The position numbers and the translations under genes were made by a program. From a bacterium (GTDB taxonomy: Bacteria > Bdellovibrionota_G > JALEGL01): a stretch of DNA of 64,000 nucleotides. The notes below the pieces were generated by a model. It had not been told where the DNA came from, ran no database searches, and worked only from the letters and a program-made list of their open reading frames with translations. Shown here piece by piece: positions 55,619 through 64,000 of the stretch; the first letter of the stretch is position 1, and each line of letters starts with the position of its first letter. The stretch spans positions 124,001 through 188,000 of the forward strand of contig JALEGL010000015.1 of NCBI GenBank assembly GCA_022763185.1. Reading direction: 5' to 3'.

Positions 55619-56359
55619 CTACTGAATCAATTTCCAATCTTTGCCTTCCAAAGTAAACTTGAGGACCTGTGTGTCTGATTTTAAGCCATGATTCCAGGTG
55701 GCTTCTAAACTTGCCTGCGTACCTTGATAATAAACCTCCCCCAAAGTGAACAAAGTGTTTTTGCTCACTTCCTGCATTTCTTTGCGTTTGTTTTTGGGGA
55801 TTTTTTTAAGTTGCCGGCGCACCTGACTCTGTCTAAATTTGGCATAACACTTGACCATGGCTTTGATATCACCCTTGACGGAGGCCCGGCGCCAGGTTTC
55901 AAAAGTGTGCTTGGGGGTTACATAGGGACCTTGCTGCATGTCTTGATCACTTGGACCATTGAACAGTTGTTCAAACAACTCCTTATCCTGTGGGCTGGGT
56001 GGACTTAACAAGCCTTCTGTTTGTTGTTCAACAGCTGGTTTATCTACGGCTTTTTTTGTTTTTGATGGTTGATCAGTATGATCATTAAACAGAATTTGAC
56101 TGATGTGCTGCTTTAATACTTGGCTTTTTTCACCTTTGTCGTTTTCTATGCTGACGGTTTGTGCATCCATGGCAACAATTTTACCCACAATGGGCGCTTT
56201 GCCATTTTTTAAAATGAGGGTGGCCGTATTTGCATGCGCTAAGTGATGATTATTAAAAAAAATTATACTTGAAAAAATAAAAATGCCTACAGTTTTAAAG
56301 AACTTTACGTTATGAAACAGCGTGATGAAAAAATTGTATGTATGTTTAAGTCTTACCAT
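55619..56359 (-). CDS. Envelope protein of unknown function
   Basis: A 246-residue protein with an N-terminal hydrophobic segment ending AHANTA (signal peptide). Residues ~45-95 (TLILKNGKAPIVGKIVAMDAQTVSIEND) look like a small SH3-like beta-barrel with the 'LxxGxxxxGxI' pattern. A Pro/Lys/Gln linker and a C-terminal alpha+beta domain (FETWRRASVKGDIKAMVKCYAKF, then LGEVYYQGTQASLEATW and FTLEGKDWKLIQ) follow. The latter resembles NTF2-like 'DUF4878' folds, without certainty. The ATG at 56359 is preferred over a TTG at 56392. Either choice overlaps the divergent transporter gene by 35 bp or more. Confidence 0.6.
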   Translation of the reverse strand: MVRLKHTYNFFITLFHNVKFFKTVGIFIFSSIIFFNNHHLAHANTATLILKNGKAPIVGKIVAMDAQTVSIENDKGEKSQVLKQHISQILFNDHTDQPSKTKKAVDKPAVEQQTEGLLSPPSPQDKELFEQLFNGPSDQDMQQGPYVTPKHTFETWRRASVKGDIKAMVKCYAKFRQSQVRRQLKKIPKNKRKEMQEVSKNTLFTLGEVYYQGTQASLEATWNHGLKSDTQVLKFTLEGKDWKLIQ

Positions 56360-58130
56360 AACGCTTAGTTTACTCCAGACCGCGTGTATCAAAAAGAATA
56401 AAGCACCGGTCAGTCAAAAAAAAGTGCTCAATCATGCTTTAGAGTCAGAAATCAAAGGCTTTGATCCTTTGTTTTGTGATGACAAATACACCCATGAAGT
56501 CCAATCGCAAATCTTTGAAAAATTGTTTGAATACCATTACCTTAAACGCCCCTACCAGCTTCAACCTATGCTGGCCAAAAAAATGCCTGAAATCTCTGAC
56601 GATGGTTTAACCTACACCATCAAGTTGCGCAAGGATGTTTACTTCCAAAAAGACCCTGCTTTTGGCCAAGGTGAAGCGCAGAGCCAACGCAAATTCAATG
56701 CCCATGATGTGGTTTACACCTATACACGTTTTGCTGACCCGCATTTAAAACACACCAGCTGGTGGATTTTGCAAGATCAAATTGAAGGTTTGGATGAAGC
56801 CCATGAAAAAATGAAAACCATGACGCCTCCCATTGACTATAAAAAAATAAAGGTTGCTGGTTTAACAGCTTTGGATGACCGAACCGTGCAAATCAAACTC
56901 AAACGCAAAAACAAACAATTTTTGTACCTCTTGGCCATGCCCAACACCGGAATTGTGGCGCATGAAGTGGTCAATCAATACAAAGAAGACTTTATCAATC
57001 ATCCGGTGGGGACCGGCCCCTTTGTTTTAAAAAACTGGGTTCGCAATCAAAAGTTTGAGTTTGTTAAAAATCCTACGTATCGCAACGTATTTTATCCCAA
57101 ATATGGTGAACCTACAGATGAAGCACAAGGTTTGCTCAAAACCGCCAATCAAAAACTGCCCTTGGTAGATGAACTGGTGTTTTGGGTTTATACTGAGCGT
57201 CAGCCGATGTGGCTGAATTTTAGAAAAGGTAAGTTGGATTTTTCTGTGATTTCAAAAGACGCTTATCAAAGTGTGGTCAATAAAGATGGTTCATTAAAAC
57301 AAGAGTATGTCGATAAAAACATGGTTTTAAAAACCGGTGACAACTTAGATATAGTCATGAAAGTCTTTAACATGGCTGATCCAGTCATTGGTAAAAATAA
57401 ACCGTTGCGCAAAGCCATCAGTGCCTCAATGAACCGTGAAGAAAAAATTGATCTGTTTTACAATGGCAGAGCCTATGTTTCTCATGGCCCCATTCCCAAT
57501 GGTCTTGAAGGCTATGACCCTGATTTGAAAGACCCCAACGGCTACAATGTAGAAAATGCAAAAAAATGGTTCAAAGAAGCGCAGGCATTGCATAAAAAAA
57601 ATCATGGTACCGAGAACATCCCCCCTTTATTGCAAGACATCACAGCTCGCTCTTTTAGCCGACAAATGGCAGAAGCTATGGACTATGAACTCAAAGAAAT
57701 TGGCTACAGCAGCACCACGCGTGTGGGCACTTGGCCACAGTTTTCTGAGCGCATGAAAAAAAGCCAGGGTCAGTTTTATCCTTATGCCTGGAATGCCGAC
57801 TATCCTGATCCAGAAAACTTCCTACAATTATTATACGGAGGCAACAAAGCGCCCGGTCCTAATTCTGCCAACTTTGAAAATGCCGAGTATGACAAGCTGT
57901 ATCTGGAAATGAAAAACATGCCTGATGGGCAAGAACGCAATGCCATCATTGGCAAAATGGTGAAAATTATTCATGAAGAATGCCCTTGGGTTTTCTTTAT
58001 TCACCGCAAAAGAGGTATGCTGGCGCAAGGCTGGCTAAAAAACTACAAAGCCCATGCCATGAATACGGCACCCATGAAATACTTGGACATTGATTTAGAG
58101 GCCAAAAACAAAACCTTGTCTACTTTATAA
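56325..58130 (+). CDS. Oligopeptide-type ABC transporter substrate-binding lipoprotein
   Basis: A 601-residue family 5 solute-binding protein (OppA/DppA type), anchored through a lipobox (LLQTAC, Cys near residue 21). Family signs are ALESEIKGFDPLFCDDKYTHEV at the start of the mature part, PVGTGPFVLKNW (around residue 225), the RKAISASMNREEKIDLFYNGRA block (around 360) and NADYPDPENFLQLLYGG (around 490). The ATG at 56325 is used; a GTG one codon earlier is possible. It is followed by two permease genes. A strong hairpin (58141-58169) between them should let the binding protein be made in excess. Peptides are the likely cargo. Confidence 0.9.
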   Translation: MKKLYVCLSLTITLSLLQTACIKKNKAPVSQKKVLNHALESEIKGFDPLFCDDKYTHEVQSQIFEKLFEYHYLKRPYQLQPMLAKKMPEISDDGLTYTIKLRKDVYFQKDPAFGQGEAQSQRKFNAHDVVYTYTRFADPHLKHTSWWILQDQIEGLDEAHEKMKTMTPPIDYKKIKVAGLTALDDRTVQIKLKRKNKQFLYLLAMPNTGIVAHEVVNQYKEDFINHPVGTGPFVLKNWVRNQKFEFVKNPTYRNVFYPKYGEPTDEAQGLLKTANQKLPLVDELVFWVYTERQPMWLNFRKGKLDFSVISKDAYQSVVNKDGSLKQEYVDKNMVLKTGDNLDIVMKVFNMADPVIGKNKPLRKAISASMNREEKIDLFYNGRAYVSHGPIPNGLEGYDPDLKDPNGYNVENAKKWFKEAQALHKKNHGTENIPPLLQDITARSFSRQMAEAMDYELKEIGYSSTTRVGTWPQFSERMKKSQGQFYPYAWNADYPDPENFLQLLYGGNKAPGPNSANFENAEYDKLYLEMKNMPDGQERNAIIGKMVKIIHEECPWVFFIHRKRGMLAQGWLKNYKAHAMNTAPMKYLDIDLEAKNKTLSTL

Positions 58131-58140
58131 ACTACCGTAT

Positions 58141-58176
58141 AAGGCGCAAAAATCTAAATTTTGCGCCTTGTATTTT
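58141..58176 (+). terminator. Intra-operon terminator/attenuator
   Basis: AAGGCGCAAAA (58141-58151), loop ATCTAAA, TTTTGCGCCTT (58159-58169), followed by a T-rich run. It lies between the binding-protein and permease genes and could reduce permease expression. Confidence 0.85.
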
Positions 58177-58190
58177 TTGGGAAACACTGC

Positions 58191-59117
58191 ATGTGGAATT
58201 ATTTTTTTAGACGTTTGTTACAAACCATCCCCATTGTTTTTGGGGTGGCCCTTATTACCTTTACCTTGTTTCATTTTGTTGGCGGAGACCCTATTATTCA
58301 ACTTCTTGGACCGCATGCAACTGCCAGTGAAATAGCCCGTTTGCGTGAACAGTATGGACTCAATGATCCGATTTACATTCAGTTTTTTAGATACCTCAAA
58401 GAAATCATTACCTTTGATTTTGGTCGTTCTTTTCAAAGCCATCAAATGATTTCCACCATGATCAAGCAAGGGGCTTTGGTGTCTTTAAGTTTAACTTTGC
58501 CCGCTTTTTTCATGAGTTTGATCGTGGCCATTGTTTTTTCTATGCTCAGCGCATTTTATCGTGATACTTGGCTGGATAGGGCTTTGGTTATTTTTAGCAT
58601 TGCTGGCATGAGCATCAGTATCTTGGCCTTTATTTTATTTGGCCAATACATCCTCGCCTTTCAAATGAACTGGTTTCCCGTCTCGGGTTATGAGCCTGGA
58701 GAAATTAAATATTTGCTTTTACCTTGGTTGATTTGGATTATTGTAAGTAGCGGCGCTGATGTGCGGTTTTTTAGAACCGTGTTTTTAGAAGAGCTGTCCA
58801 AAGATTATATCCGTACTGCTTACTACAAAGGCGCCTCTACAAGCAGAGTGTTGATTAAGCATGCTTTGCCCAATGCTTTATTGCCCATCATCACCCGTGT
58901 GGTGATCAATATTCCATTTTTATTTTTAGGTTCACTGTTGTTGGAAAACTTTTTCAGTATCCCAGGTCTGGGCAGTATGACCGTGGATGCCTTTAACAAT
59001 GCCGATTGGCCTGTGATTAAAGCCATGACCGTTTTGGGTTCACTGCTTTATATTGCCGGTAATATTTTATCTGACTTACTCTACGCCAAAGTAGATCCAC
59101 GCGTGAGGTTGAATTGA
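58191..59117 (+). CDS. ABC transporter permease, OppB/DppB type
   Basis: A 308-residue inner-membrane permease with six helices. The N-terminus MWNYFFRRLLQTIPIVFGVALITF is characteristic of DppB/OppB proteins. The EAA loop that contacts the ATPase reads LSKDYIRTAYYKGASTSRVL, followed by KHALPNALLPIITR. The ATG at 58191 gives the usual start; an earlier in-frame start at 58161 is unlikely. Its TGA overlaps the ATG of the next gene by one base (TGATG). Confidence 0.92.
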   Translation: MWNYFFRRLLQTIPIVFGVALITFTLFHFVGGDPIIQLLGPHATASEIARLREQYGLNDPIYIQFFRYLKEIITFDFGRSFQSHQMISTMIKQGALVSLSLTLPAFFMSLIVAIVFSMLSAFYRDTWLDRALVIFSIAGMSISILAFILFGQYILAFQMNWFPVSGYEPGEIKYLLLPWLIWIIVSSGADVRFFRTVFLEELSKDYIRTAYYKGASTSRVLIKHALPNALLPIITRVVINIPFLFLGSLLLENFFSIPGLGSMTVDAFNNADWPVIKAMTVLGSLLYIAGNILSDLLYAKVDPRVRLN

Positions 59118-59965
59118 TGTTTGCCCAACATGTACAAACTTTTTTAAGTAGTCTTAAGCGTAAGCCTTGGGCTTTGGCAGCGTTCATCACCATTATTATT
59201 TATATTATGATTGCTGTTTTGGTTTTGGCTGGACTGATGCCTGCAGATCCTTTTGCAAGAGACGGCCAAGCCTTTATGCCTCCGGGTAAGGACTTTATTT
59301 TTGGTACCGATTATCTAGGCCGCAGTATAGCTGCTAAAGTACTGCATGGAACTTACATTGCTCTGTCTGTTGGCTTTATTGCTTCTTCTATTGCCATTCC
59401 TTTTGGGGCTGCGCTAGGCTTAGCAGCCGGCTACTTTGGTAAACGTGTGGATGATGTTGTGGTGTGGTTGTATTCCACGGTCAATTCTATTCCCTCTATT
59501 TTGTTGCTCTTGGCCATCAGCTTTGTCATGGGCAGGGGACTCAGCTCAATTTATTTGGCAGTAGCTTTGACCTCCTGGACCAGTATATGCCGTTTGGTTA
59601 GAGCAGAAACCTTTAAAATCAAACGCATGCCGTATGTAACGGCGGCTACAAGCTTGGGTGTTTCTCAATTTAACGTCATTTTTAAGCATATCTTACCCAA
59701 TGTGTTTCACTTGGTGGTGATTGATTTTTCACTTCGCTTTATTTATGCCATCAAGTCTGAAGCCATTCTCAGTTATTTGGGCTTGGGTGTGCAAGGTCAA
59801 CCCAGTTGGGGGATCATGATTGCTGACTCCAAAAACGAACTGCTCAACGGTTACTGGTGGCAATTGGCCGCCGCCACCGCTGCCATGTTTTTCTTGGTTT
59901 TGGCCCTGAACATTTTGGCCGATCATCTAAGAGATGTCTTAGATCCCAAAACCGAGTCTGATTAA
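59117..59965 (+). CDS. ABC transporter permease, OppC/DppC type
   Basis: A 282-residue permease partner of the preceding gene. The cytoplasmic N-terminus and first helix are followed by the conserved HPFGTDxLGRD-like segment, here KDFIFGTDYLGRSIAAKVLHG. The EAA loop reads IKRMPYVTAATSLGVSQFNV and is followed by KHILPNVFHLVVI, with ILSYLGLGVQGQPSWGIMI near the end. The ATPase genes (oppD/F) do not follow. They must be elsewhere in the genome if the system works. Confidence 0.92.
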   Translation: MFAQHVQTFLSSLKRKPWALAAFITIIIYIMIAVLVLAGLMPADPFARDGQAFMPPGKDFIFGTDYLGRSIAAKVLHGTYIALSVGFIASSIAIPFGAALGLAAGYFGKRVDDVVVWLYSTVNSIPSILLLLAISFVMGRGLSSIYLAVALTSWTSICRLVRAETFKIKRMPYVTAATSLGVSQFNVIFKHILPNVFHLVVIDFSLRFIYAIKSEAILSYLGLGVQGQPSWGIMIADSKNELLNGYWWQLAAATAAMFFLVLALNILADHLRDVLDPKTESD

Positions 59966-60041
59966 GTTGCCCTTTAATTGTTTTTTTAACTTTAGTGTTT
60001 AGTAGTTTTCCTATTTCGACTTTGCTATAATTGACTTACTG

Positions 60042-60884
60042 ATGAAAATTAAAAAACATAAGTCTCAACCGGGCTTTACCTTACTGGAATTGATGATTTC
60101 TATTGCCATCATTGGTTTATTGGCCGCTGTAGCCAGTGTTGCCTATCAAAACTATATTAAAAAATCGATGAAGTCTGAGGGATATACACAAATTCGCAAA
60201 ATTTATGATGGCGCCCTCGTTTTTGCCCAAAATGAAGATATTGTGGTCAACAGCGTGCAAGACAGTTCACTCACCCATGTCAGTTGTAAAAAAAGAGATC
60301 CCTTTGGTTGGTTCTATACCATCAACACTGATAGTGATAGACATGCCATTGCTGGAAGACGCAAAGGCAGTTCAGCAATCGCTGCTAATATTGATAGCGA
60401 CCCACAAGAAAGACTTGGAAGTCTTAACCCAGATGGAACCTGCACAACAGCTGTTTATCCGGTCAGCGCTTATTCTATTTTTGGTTTTTCTGTTCAAGGC
60501 GCTCGTGATCCTATGACTTGGGCATACCCATTAACGGGGCAGTATTATTTTTCCTATGCAAGCTTACCCAGCCAACCTTTGGCCAATACTCTTATTGCAG
60601 AAGGCAAAAACGTAGTTTATGAAAATGACAATAATATCATGCTGGTCAACGGTATTTATGCTGTTGCTGATTTGGATGGTGACTTTAGTCCTGATAATCA
60701 TGGAAGTCCTAATGGAGAACTTCCGCCTTTTTTTGATGGCGACCCTGAAGGTCCCGCTTATTTTGCCTCTGAGGGAATTTTTTATTCAACTTTGACTTAC
60801 TTAATGCGTGGCATATACAAAAATTTAGACAATGGTGAAATTGAAGGAACGCCAAATATTTTTGTGATTAATCCCAATGAATAG
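60042..60884 (+). CDS. Type IV pilin-like protein
   Basis: A 280-residue protein beginning [11 protein letters not shown] then [13 protein letters not shown], a canonical class III signal: prepilin peptidase cuts after Gly11, and Glu5 of the mature protein is present. The N-terminal helix (to ~35) would pack in the pilus or pseudopilus core. The C-terminal ~235 residues are unusually long for a major pilin (normally ~120-160) and end in VINPNE. It could be a minor pilin or pseudopilin. No other pilus gene is adjacent. A perfect TATAAT (60026-60031) lies only ~11 bases before the ATG and no ribosome binding site is visible, so the message may be leaderless. Confidence 0.85.
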   Translation: MKIKKHKSQPGFTLLELMISIAIIGLLAAVASVAYQNYIKKSMKSEGYTQIRKIYDGALVFAQNEDIVVNSVQDSSLTHVSCKKRDPFGWFYTINTDSDRHAIAGRRKGSSAIAANIDSDPQERLGSLNPDGTCTTAVYPVSAYSIFGFSVQGARDPMTWAYPLTGQYYFSYASLPSQPLANTLIAEGKNVVYENDNNIMLVNGIYAVADLDGDFSPDNHGSPNGELPPFFDGDPEGPAYFASEGIFYSTLTYLMRGIYKNLDNGEIEGTPNIFVINPNE

Positions 60885-60895
60885 CATGCACCGAT

Positions 60896-62287
60896 TTAAA
60901 AAACCTTATCTACCAATTTATCATGCAAACTGAGCCAGGCAATCATCTGCTGAGCATAGGTTAATTGCGCTTGTTGGTTGTCGTTGTTGTATTGAGAAAA
61001 GTCTTTTCTTAACTCAATCAAGTCCGTTAAACTGCGCGAGCCTATTTTGTAACGTTTCTCTTCATCTTTAATAATATCTTGTTGCAAATCTACTTTCTGC
61101 TGACTGATGTCTTTGGCTTGTTGTGCTTGCTTAAGCTCAATATACAAGCTGTCTCTATTGTTTTTTAAATCCAGGATGATTTTTCTTTTGTCTTCCATAG
61201 ATTTTAAAAAATCAATCCTGGCCAAAGCTGCTGCAGCTTTAGCTTGTCTGTCTCCGATGGGAACAGATAAATTTAAACCAAAAACGGTTTCTTGCCGTTC
61301 AATGGCTGTGTTAAACCTAACCGAATCATCAATGGTATAGCCTAAAACAAACTGCAAATCTGGAAGGAGCTGATTTTTGAACAAGCGAGCATTTTTTTTA
61401 GCTGCCTGCTGTTGCAACAAGGCTATTTGCACTTGCCTTAAATTGTCTAAGTCGTCGCTGTCTTTTGTACTTAAGGCAAGAACTTTTTGCTCAAGCTTTG
61501 CAAACAAACGGGCTCTTTCTTGATCATTCATGGCAATATCTTGCGTCCCCAGACGATTGCTTAAGATGGCTCGCATTTGATCTAAGGTATTTTGTTTTGC
61601 AATGTAATCTTCGTAGCTTAAGAGGCTGGCCAATTTAGCTCGAGATAAATCTGTTTTGCTTGCAATGCGTAAATCATACTTGGCTTTGACCTGTTGCTCC
61701 AGGTTTTGTGTGGCTTGGTAAAGCTCTTGTGATAAAGCAAAACTTTCTTTGGCAAGGTGATAATTAAAAAAGTCATTGAGCACTTGCTCAACGTATTGTT
61801 CATAGCTCTCTTGCAATTGCAACAATTGTAATTTCACTTCATCTTGCAAGGATGATTTTTTTAATCTGGCATTGCGACCAAAAATATTTCTTAACAAAGC
61901 CTGTTGAACCCTAATACTGGTTACCTTTTCTTCTCTATCCGGTCTTTGTGTTTGCGTGTAAGACACTGATGCCGATGTACCACTTTCTACAAAAGACTTG
62001 CTCAGCTCTCCAGTAACACTTAAAGTATCTTGATTGCTTTCTGAGCTAAAACCTTTTTGTGCGGACACATCTAGGTTGATTGCATTGGATAACATTTCCT
62101 GGTCAAAATAATGGCTTACCTTACTTTTTTCATGTTCTATCAGTTTATAATTGGGGTCATGTTGTTTTGCTTGCTCTAAAAGCTGTTCAAAACCTTGTGC
62201 TTTTAACTTTGGCCATAAAAAAACAGTCAACAGTATGCACAATGACTTTAAAAGTCTCTTGTCTATATCCTTGGTATAAAAGCTCAT
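60896..62287 (-). CDS. TolC-family outer-membrane efflux protein of an RND system
   Basis: A 463-residue protein with a signal-like N-terminus (hydrophobic residues ~14-30) and the two-repeat helical coiled-coil pattern of TolC/OprM channels. Examples are EQLLEQAKQHDPNYKLIEHEKSK at the start and the RYKIGSRSLTDLIELRKDF block near the end, which is typical of the family's last helix. The ATG overlaps the RND gene's stop by four bases (ATGA), with AGGAGA upstream inside that gene, so pump and channel are translationally coupled. A membrane-fusion adaptor may lie outside the window. It converges with the pilin-like gene, with 11 bp between. Confidence 0.87.
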   Translation of the reverse strand: MSFYTKDIDKRLLKSLCILLTVFLWPKLKAQGFEQLLEQAKQHDPNYKLIEHEKSKVSHYFDQEMLSNAINLDVSAQKGFSSESNQDTLSVTGELSKSFVESGTSASVSYTQTQRPDREEKVTSIRVQQALLRNIFGRNARLKKSSLQDEVKLQLLQLQESYEQYVEQVLNDFFNYHLAKESFALSQELYQATQNLEQQVKAKYDLRIASKTDLSRAKLASLLSYEDYIAKQNTLDQMRAILSNRLGTQDIAMNDQERARLFAKLEQKVLALSTKDSDDLDNLRQVQIALLQQQAAKKNARLFKNQLLPDLQFVLGYTIDDSVRFNTAIERQETVFGLNLSVPIGDRQAKAAAALARIDFLKSMEDKRKIILDLKNNRDSLYIELKQAQQAKDISQQKVDLQQDIIKDEEKRYKIGSRSLTDLIELRKDFSQYNNDNQQAQLTYAQQMIAWLSLHDKLVDKVF

Positions 62288-64000
62288 GCTTTACTTTCTC
62301 CTGTAACGATATAACGAAAATCTTGATAGTAGGAATACAAGCAGGGCACTAAAAATAAAGTAATCAACATACCAAACAACAAACCCCAGCCCATGGCCAA
62401 CATCATCTCTGCCAACATGGAGTCATAGCCTCCCAAGCCATAGGCGGTAGGAAAAAGGCCAGCAACTGTTGTAATGGTGGTCATGACAATCGCTCTTAAG
62501 CGTGAGGATGAAATGATGGCGATGTTAAGCAGTTTTTTTTGCTTGGCTATCTTTGCTTGCTTGAGTTTATCAATCAAAACAATGGCATCATTGATCACCA
62601 CGCCCATCATCCCCAAGGTTCCAACAATGGCAAAAAAACCATACTGGGCATAACCATGTAAATAAAAGGCCAGGGTTGTGCCCACGATACCAAAAGGAAT
62701 AATCATGGCAATCACTATTGGTGTTAAAAACGAATCAAACAGCCAAATCAACAATAAGTAAATCAAGGTGAGTGCCATCAAAACTGAAATTAAAAAATCA
62801 GCTTGTGACTCTCTGGATTCTTCTACTTCTCCCCTAAAAACAATGTTTGTTGAGGGATTGTTGTTAAGAACTTTAGGGATTAACTTTGTTTCAATCTGCC
62901 TTGCTATTTCTAAAGGCGTTACCGTGCTTTGTGCTTTGATGTCTGCATAAATCTTGCTTGCTCTTTTGTAATTTACCCTTTCAATGGAAGAGGGTTTTTT
63001 TTCTGCTTTAAAATCTAAAATACTGGCTATGGGCACCAGATAGTTTTCCCGGTTGGCCACGGTTAAGCGTGAAATTTTTTTAATATCATCTTTACTTTTG
63101 TCTTGTCCTGTTAAGCGGACATCCACCTCTTCATCACCATTGTTTAAGGTGTATAAAATATCACCTTCAACATAGGTTCTTAACGTACTGGCTATGTCTT
63201 GATAGGCAATCCCCAAGCGATCAATGCGTTTTTTATTTAAGAGCAGTTGATATCGATCTTTTTGCAATGGTTCTTCTATCTCTACGTTTTCAATGGCAGG
63301 CAATTCTTGCATGGCTTTTTTCAGTTCTTGCGCTACCTTTTCTCGCAGTTCATCATTGTTTTCCTGAATTTCAAGTGCAATGGGGCTGCCACTGTCAAAA
63401 CCAAACCTGGATTTCATAAATCTAATTTCTTTAAAGCCCTTAAGTTTATCCGTTTGCTGTTGCCATTGATCAATCATGGCATTGAGCGACACATTTCTTT
63501 CTGAAGGGGGCACAATTTCTACAATGACGGTTGCTTCATTTTCTCTGACCTCGCCACCTCGCCAACTTTGGCCAATGTATGTTCTGACCGAAGTCACACC
63601 GTTGTCAGGTTCATCCAAAAAAATCTTTTCAACTTGCGTCACATGCTTGGCCATTTGCATGCGCTTGAGCGGTTCACTGGCTACAACCTTAACCCTAAAA
63701 TCCTTGGACTCTTCTCTTGGAAACATCACATAACGTAAATGCTGCTTAAAAATATAGCCGGATAAAAACAACAATCCCAAAAAGACAAGCAAAAGCAAAA
63801 ACCGAAACTTCAAGGCTGTGTACAAAATTTTTGTGTAACTGGATTCTATGCGTTTTAAAAAAATTTGCCGCCAATGTTTGGCCTTAGCCGGTTTTAATTT
63901 TTTTAATACACTCCCAAGTTTACTCTTGTGAGCAATATGGCCGGGCAAAATAAAAAATGATTCAATCAAACTGGCAGTCAGCATTAAAATAATGATGGTG
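62284..64000 (-). CDS. RND efflux pump (HAE1/AcrB type), 5' end outside window
   Basis: The reading frame is open through the window's right edge, so only about the C-terminal 570 residues are present. They contain a membrane segment leading to SLIESFFILPGHI (typical of the first half's last helix), a second porter domain, and the last helix bundle with IAMIIPFGIVGTTLAFY, GFFAIVGTLGMMGVVINDAIVLID and a late LFGMLITLFLVPCLYSYY. These match HAE-type proton-driven multidrug exporters. The protein works with the TolC-type channel encoded immediately downstream. Substrate is unknown. A Met at 63984 is internal, not the start. Confidence 0.93.
   Translation of the reverse strand, partial: TIIILMLTASLIESFFILPGHIAHKSKLGSVLKKLKPAKAKHWRQIFLKRIESSYTKILYTALKFRFLLLLVFLGLLFLSGYIFKQHLRYVMFPREESKDFRVKVVASEPLKRMQMAKHVTQVEKIFLDEPDNGVTSVRTYIGQSWRGGEVRENEATVIVEIVPPSERNVSLNAMIDQWQQQTDKLKGFKEIRFMKSRFGFDSGSPIALEIQENNDELREKVAQELKKAMQELPAIENVEIEEPLQKDRYQLLLNKKRIDRLGIAYQDIASTLRTYVEGDILYTLNNGDEEVDVRLTGQDKSKDDIKKISRLTVANRENYLVPIASILDFKAEKKPSSIERVNYKRASKIYADIKAQSTVTPLEIARQIETKLIPKVLNNNPSTNIVFRGEVEESRESQADFLISVLMALTLIYLLLIWLFDSFLTPIVIAMIIPFGIVGTTLAFYLHGYAQYGFFAIVGTLGMMGVVINDAIVLIDKLKQAKIAKQKKLLNIAIISSSRLRAIVMTTITTVAGLFPTAYGLGGYDSMLAEMMLAMGWGLLFGMLITLFLVPCLYSYYQDFRYIVTGESKA

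Overview
The window is about 64 kb of AT-rich bacterial DNA with an ordinary Gram-negative housekeeping gene set. There is an outer-membrane lipoprotein pathway gene (lnt), several lipoproteins with lipoboxes, TolC-type channels, an RND pump, OmpA-type proteins and phosphatidylethanolamine synthesis genes. The mix of AddAB rather than RecBCD, an F0-only ATP synthase cluster (atpI-atpB-atpE), recF-gyrB-gyrA followed by a TPR lipoprotein, and a giant thrombospondin type-3/OmpA protein suggests a Bdellovibrionota or other 'deltaproteobacterial' lineage. That assignment is an inference and was not tested against any database. No rRNA, confident tRNA, insertion sequence, prophage or CRISPR array was seen.

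Layout. 1-3.4 kb (+): end of ybeY, lnt, a Wzz-like coiled-coil membrane protein, and a PilZ gene whose 5' end is duplicated around a hairpin-rich insert. 3.4-4.0 kb: a gene-free AT-rich stretch with three perfect DnaA boxes. 4.0-7.2 kb (-): a tightly overlapped four-gene operon (radical SAM enzyme, DUF547 lipoprotein, chalcone-isomerase-like secreted protein, MauE/DoxX membrane protein). 7.3-11.2 kb (-): MlaC-like lipoprotein, TolC protein, PEP carboxykinase. 11.7-22 kb (mostly +): family 5 uracil-DNA glycosylase, a small surface protein (-), an S41 protease, and addB-addA. 22-28.7 kb (-): dnaJ, atpE-atpB-atpI, a permease, a YHS protein, hemL and a mazEF pair. 28.6-30.4 kb: two structured gene-free stretches around a TPR lipoprotein. 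30.4-36.7 kb (-): gyrA, gyrB, recF.

36.8-43 kb holds a glycerophosphodiesterase, an OmpA protein, peptidase E (+), a DUF4097 protein, and pssA and psd, which make phosphatidylserine and then phosphatidylethanolamine. 43-53 kb (-) is one 9,987-bp reading frame. It encodes a secreted protein of DUF11-like domains and calcium-binding TSP3/EF-hand repeats, ends its surface module in a sorting-signal-like tail, and then runs in frame into a complete OmpA-type outer-membrane protein with its own signal peptide. Divergent from it is a lipoprotein gene behind a near-consensus sigma-54 promoter. 55.6-60 kb holds an envelope protein of unknown role and an oligopeptide-type ABC importer without ATPases. 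60-64 kb holds a large type IV pilin-like protein and a TolC/RND efflux pair cut by the window end.

Most noteworthy: the giant fusion protein with its internal ~2-kb tandem duplication; the radical SAM envelope operon, whose enzyme resembles the lipid-coupling (Tes/COG1964) group; the PilZ 5' duplication; a family of dispersed intergenic palindromes; and a bulged 165-nt inverted repeat that could be a structured RNA.
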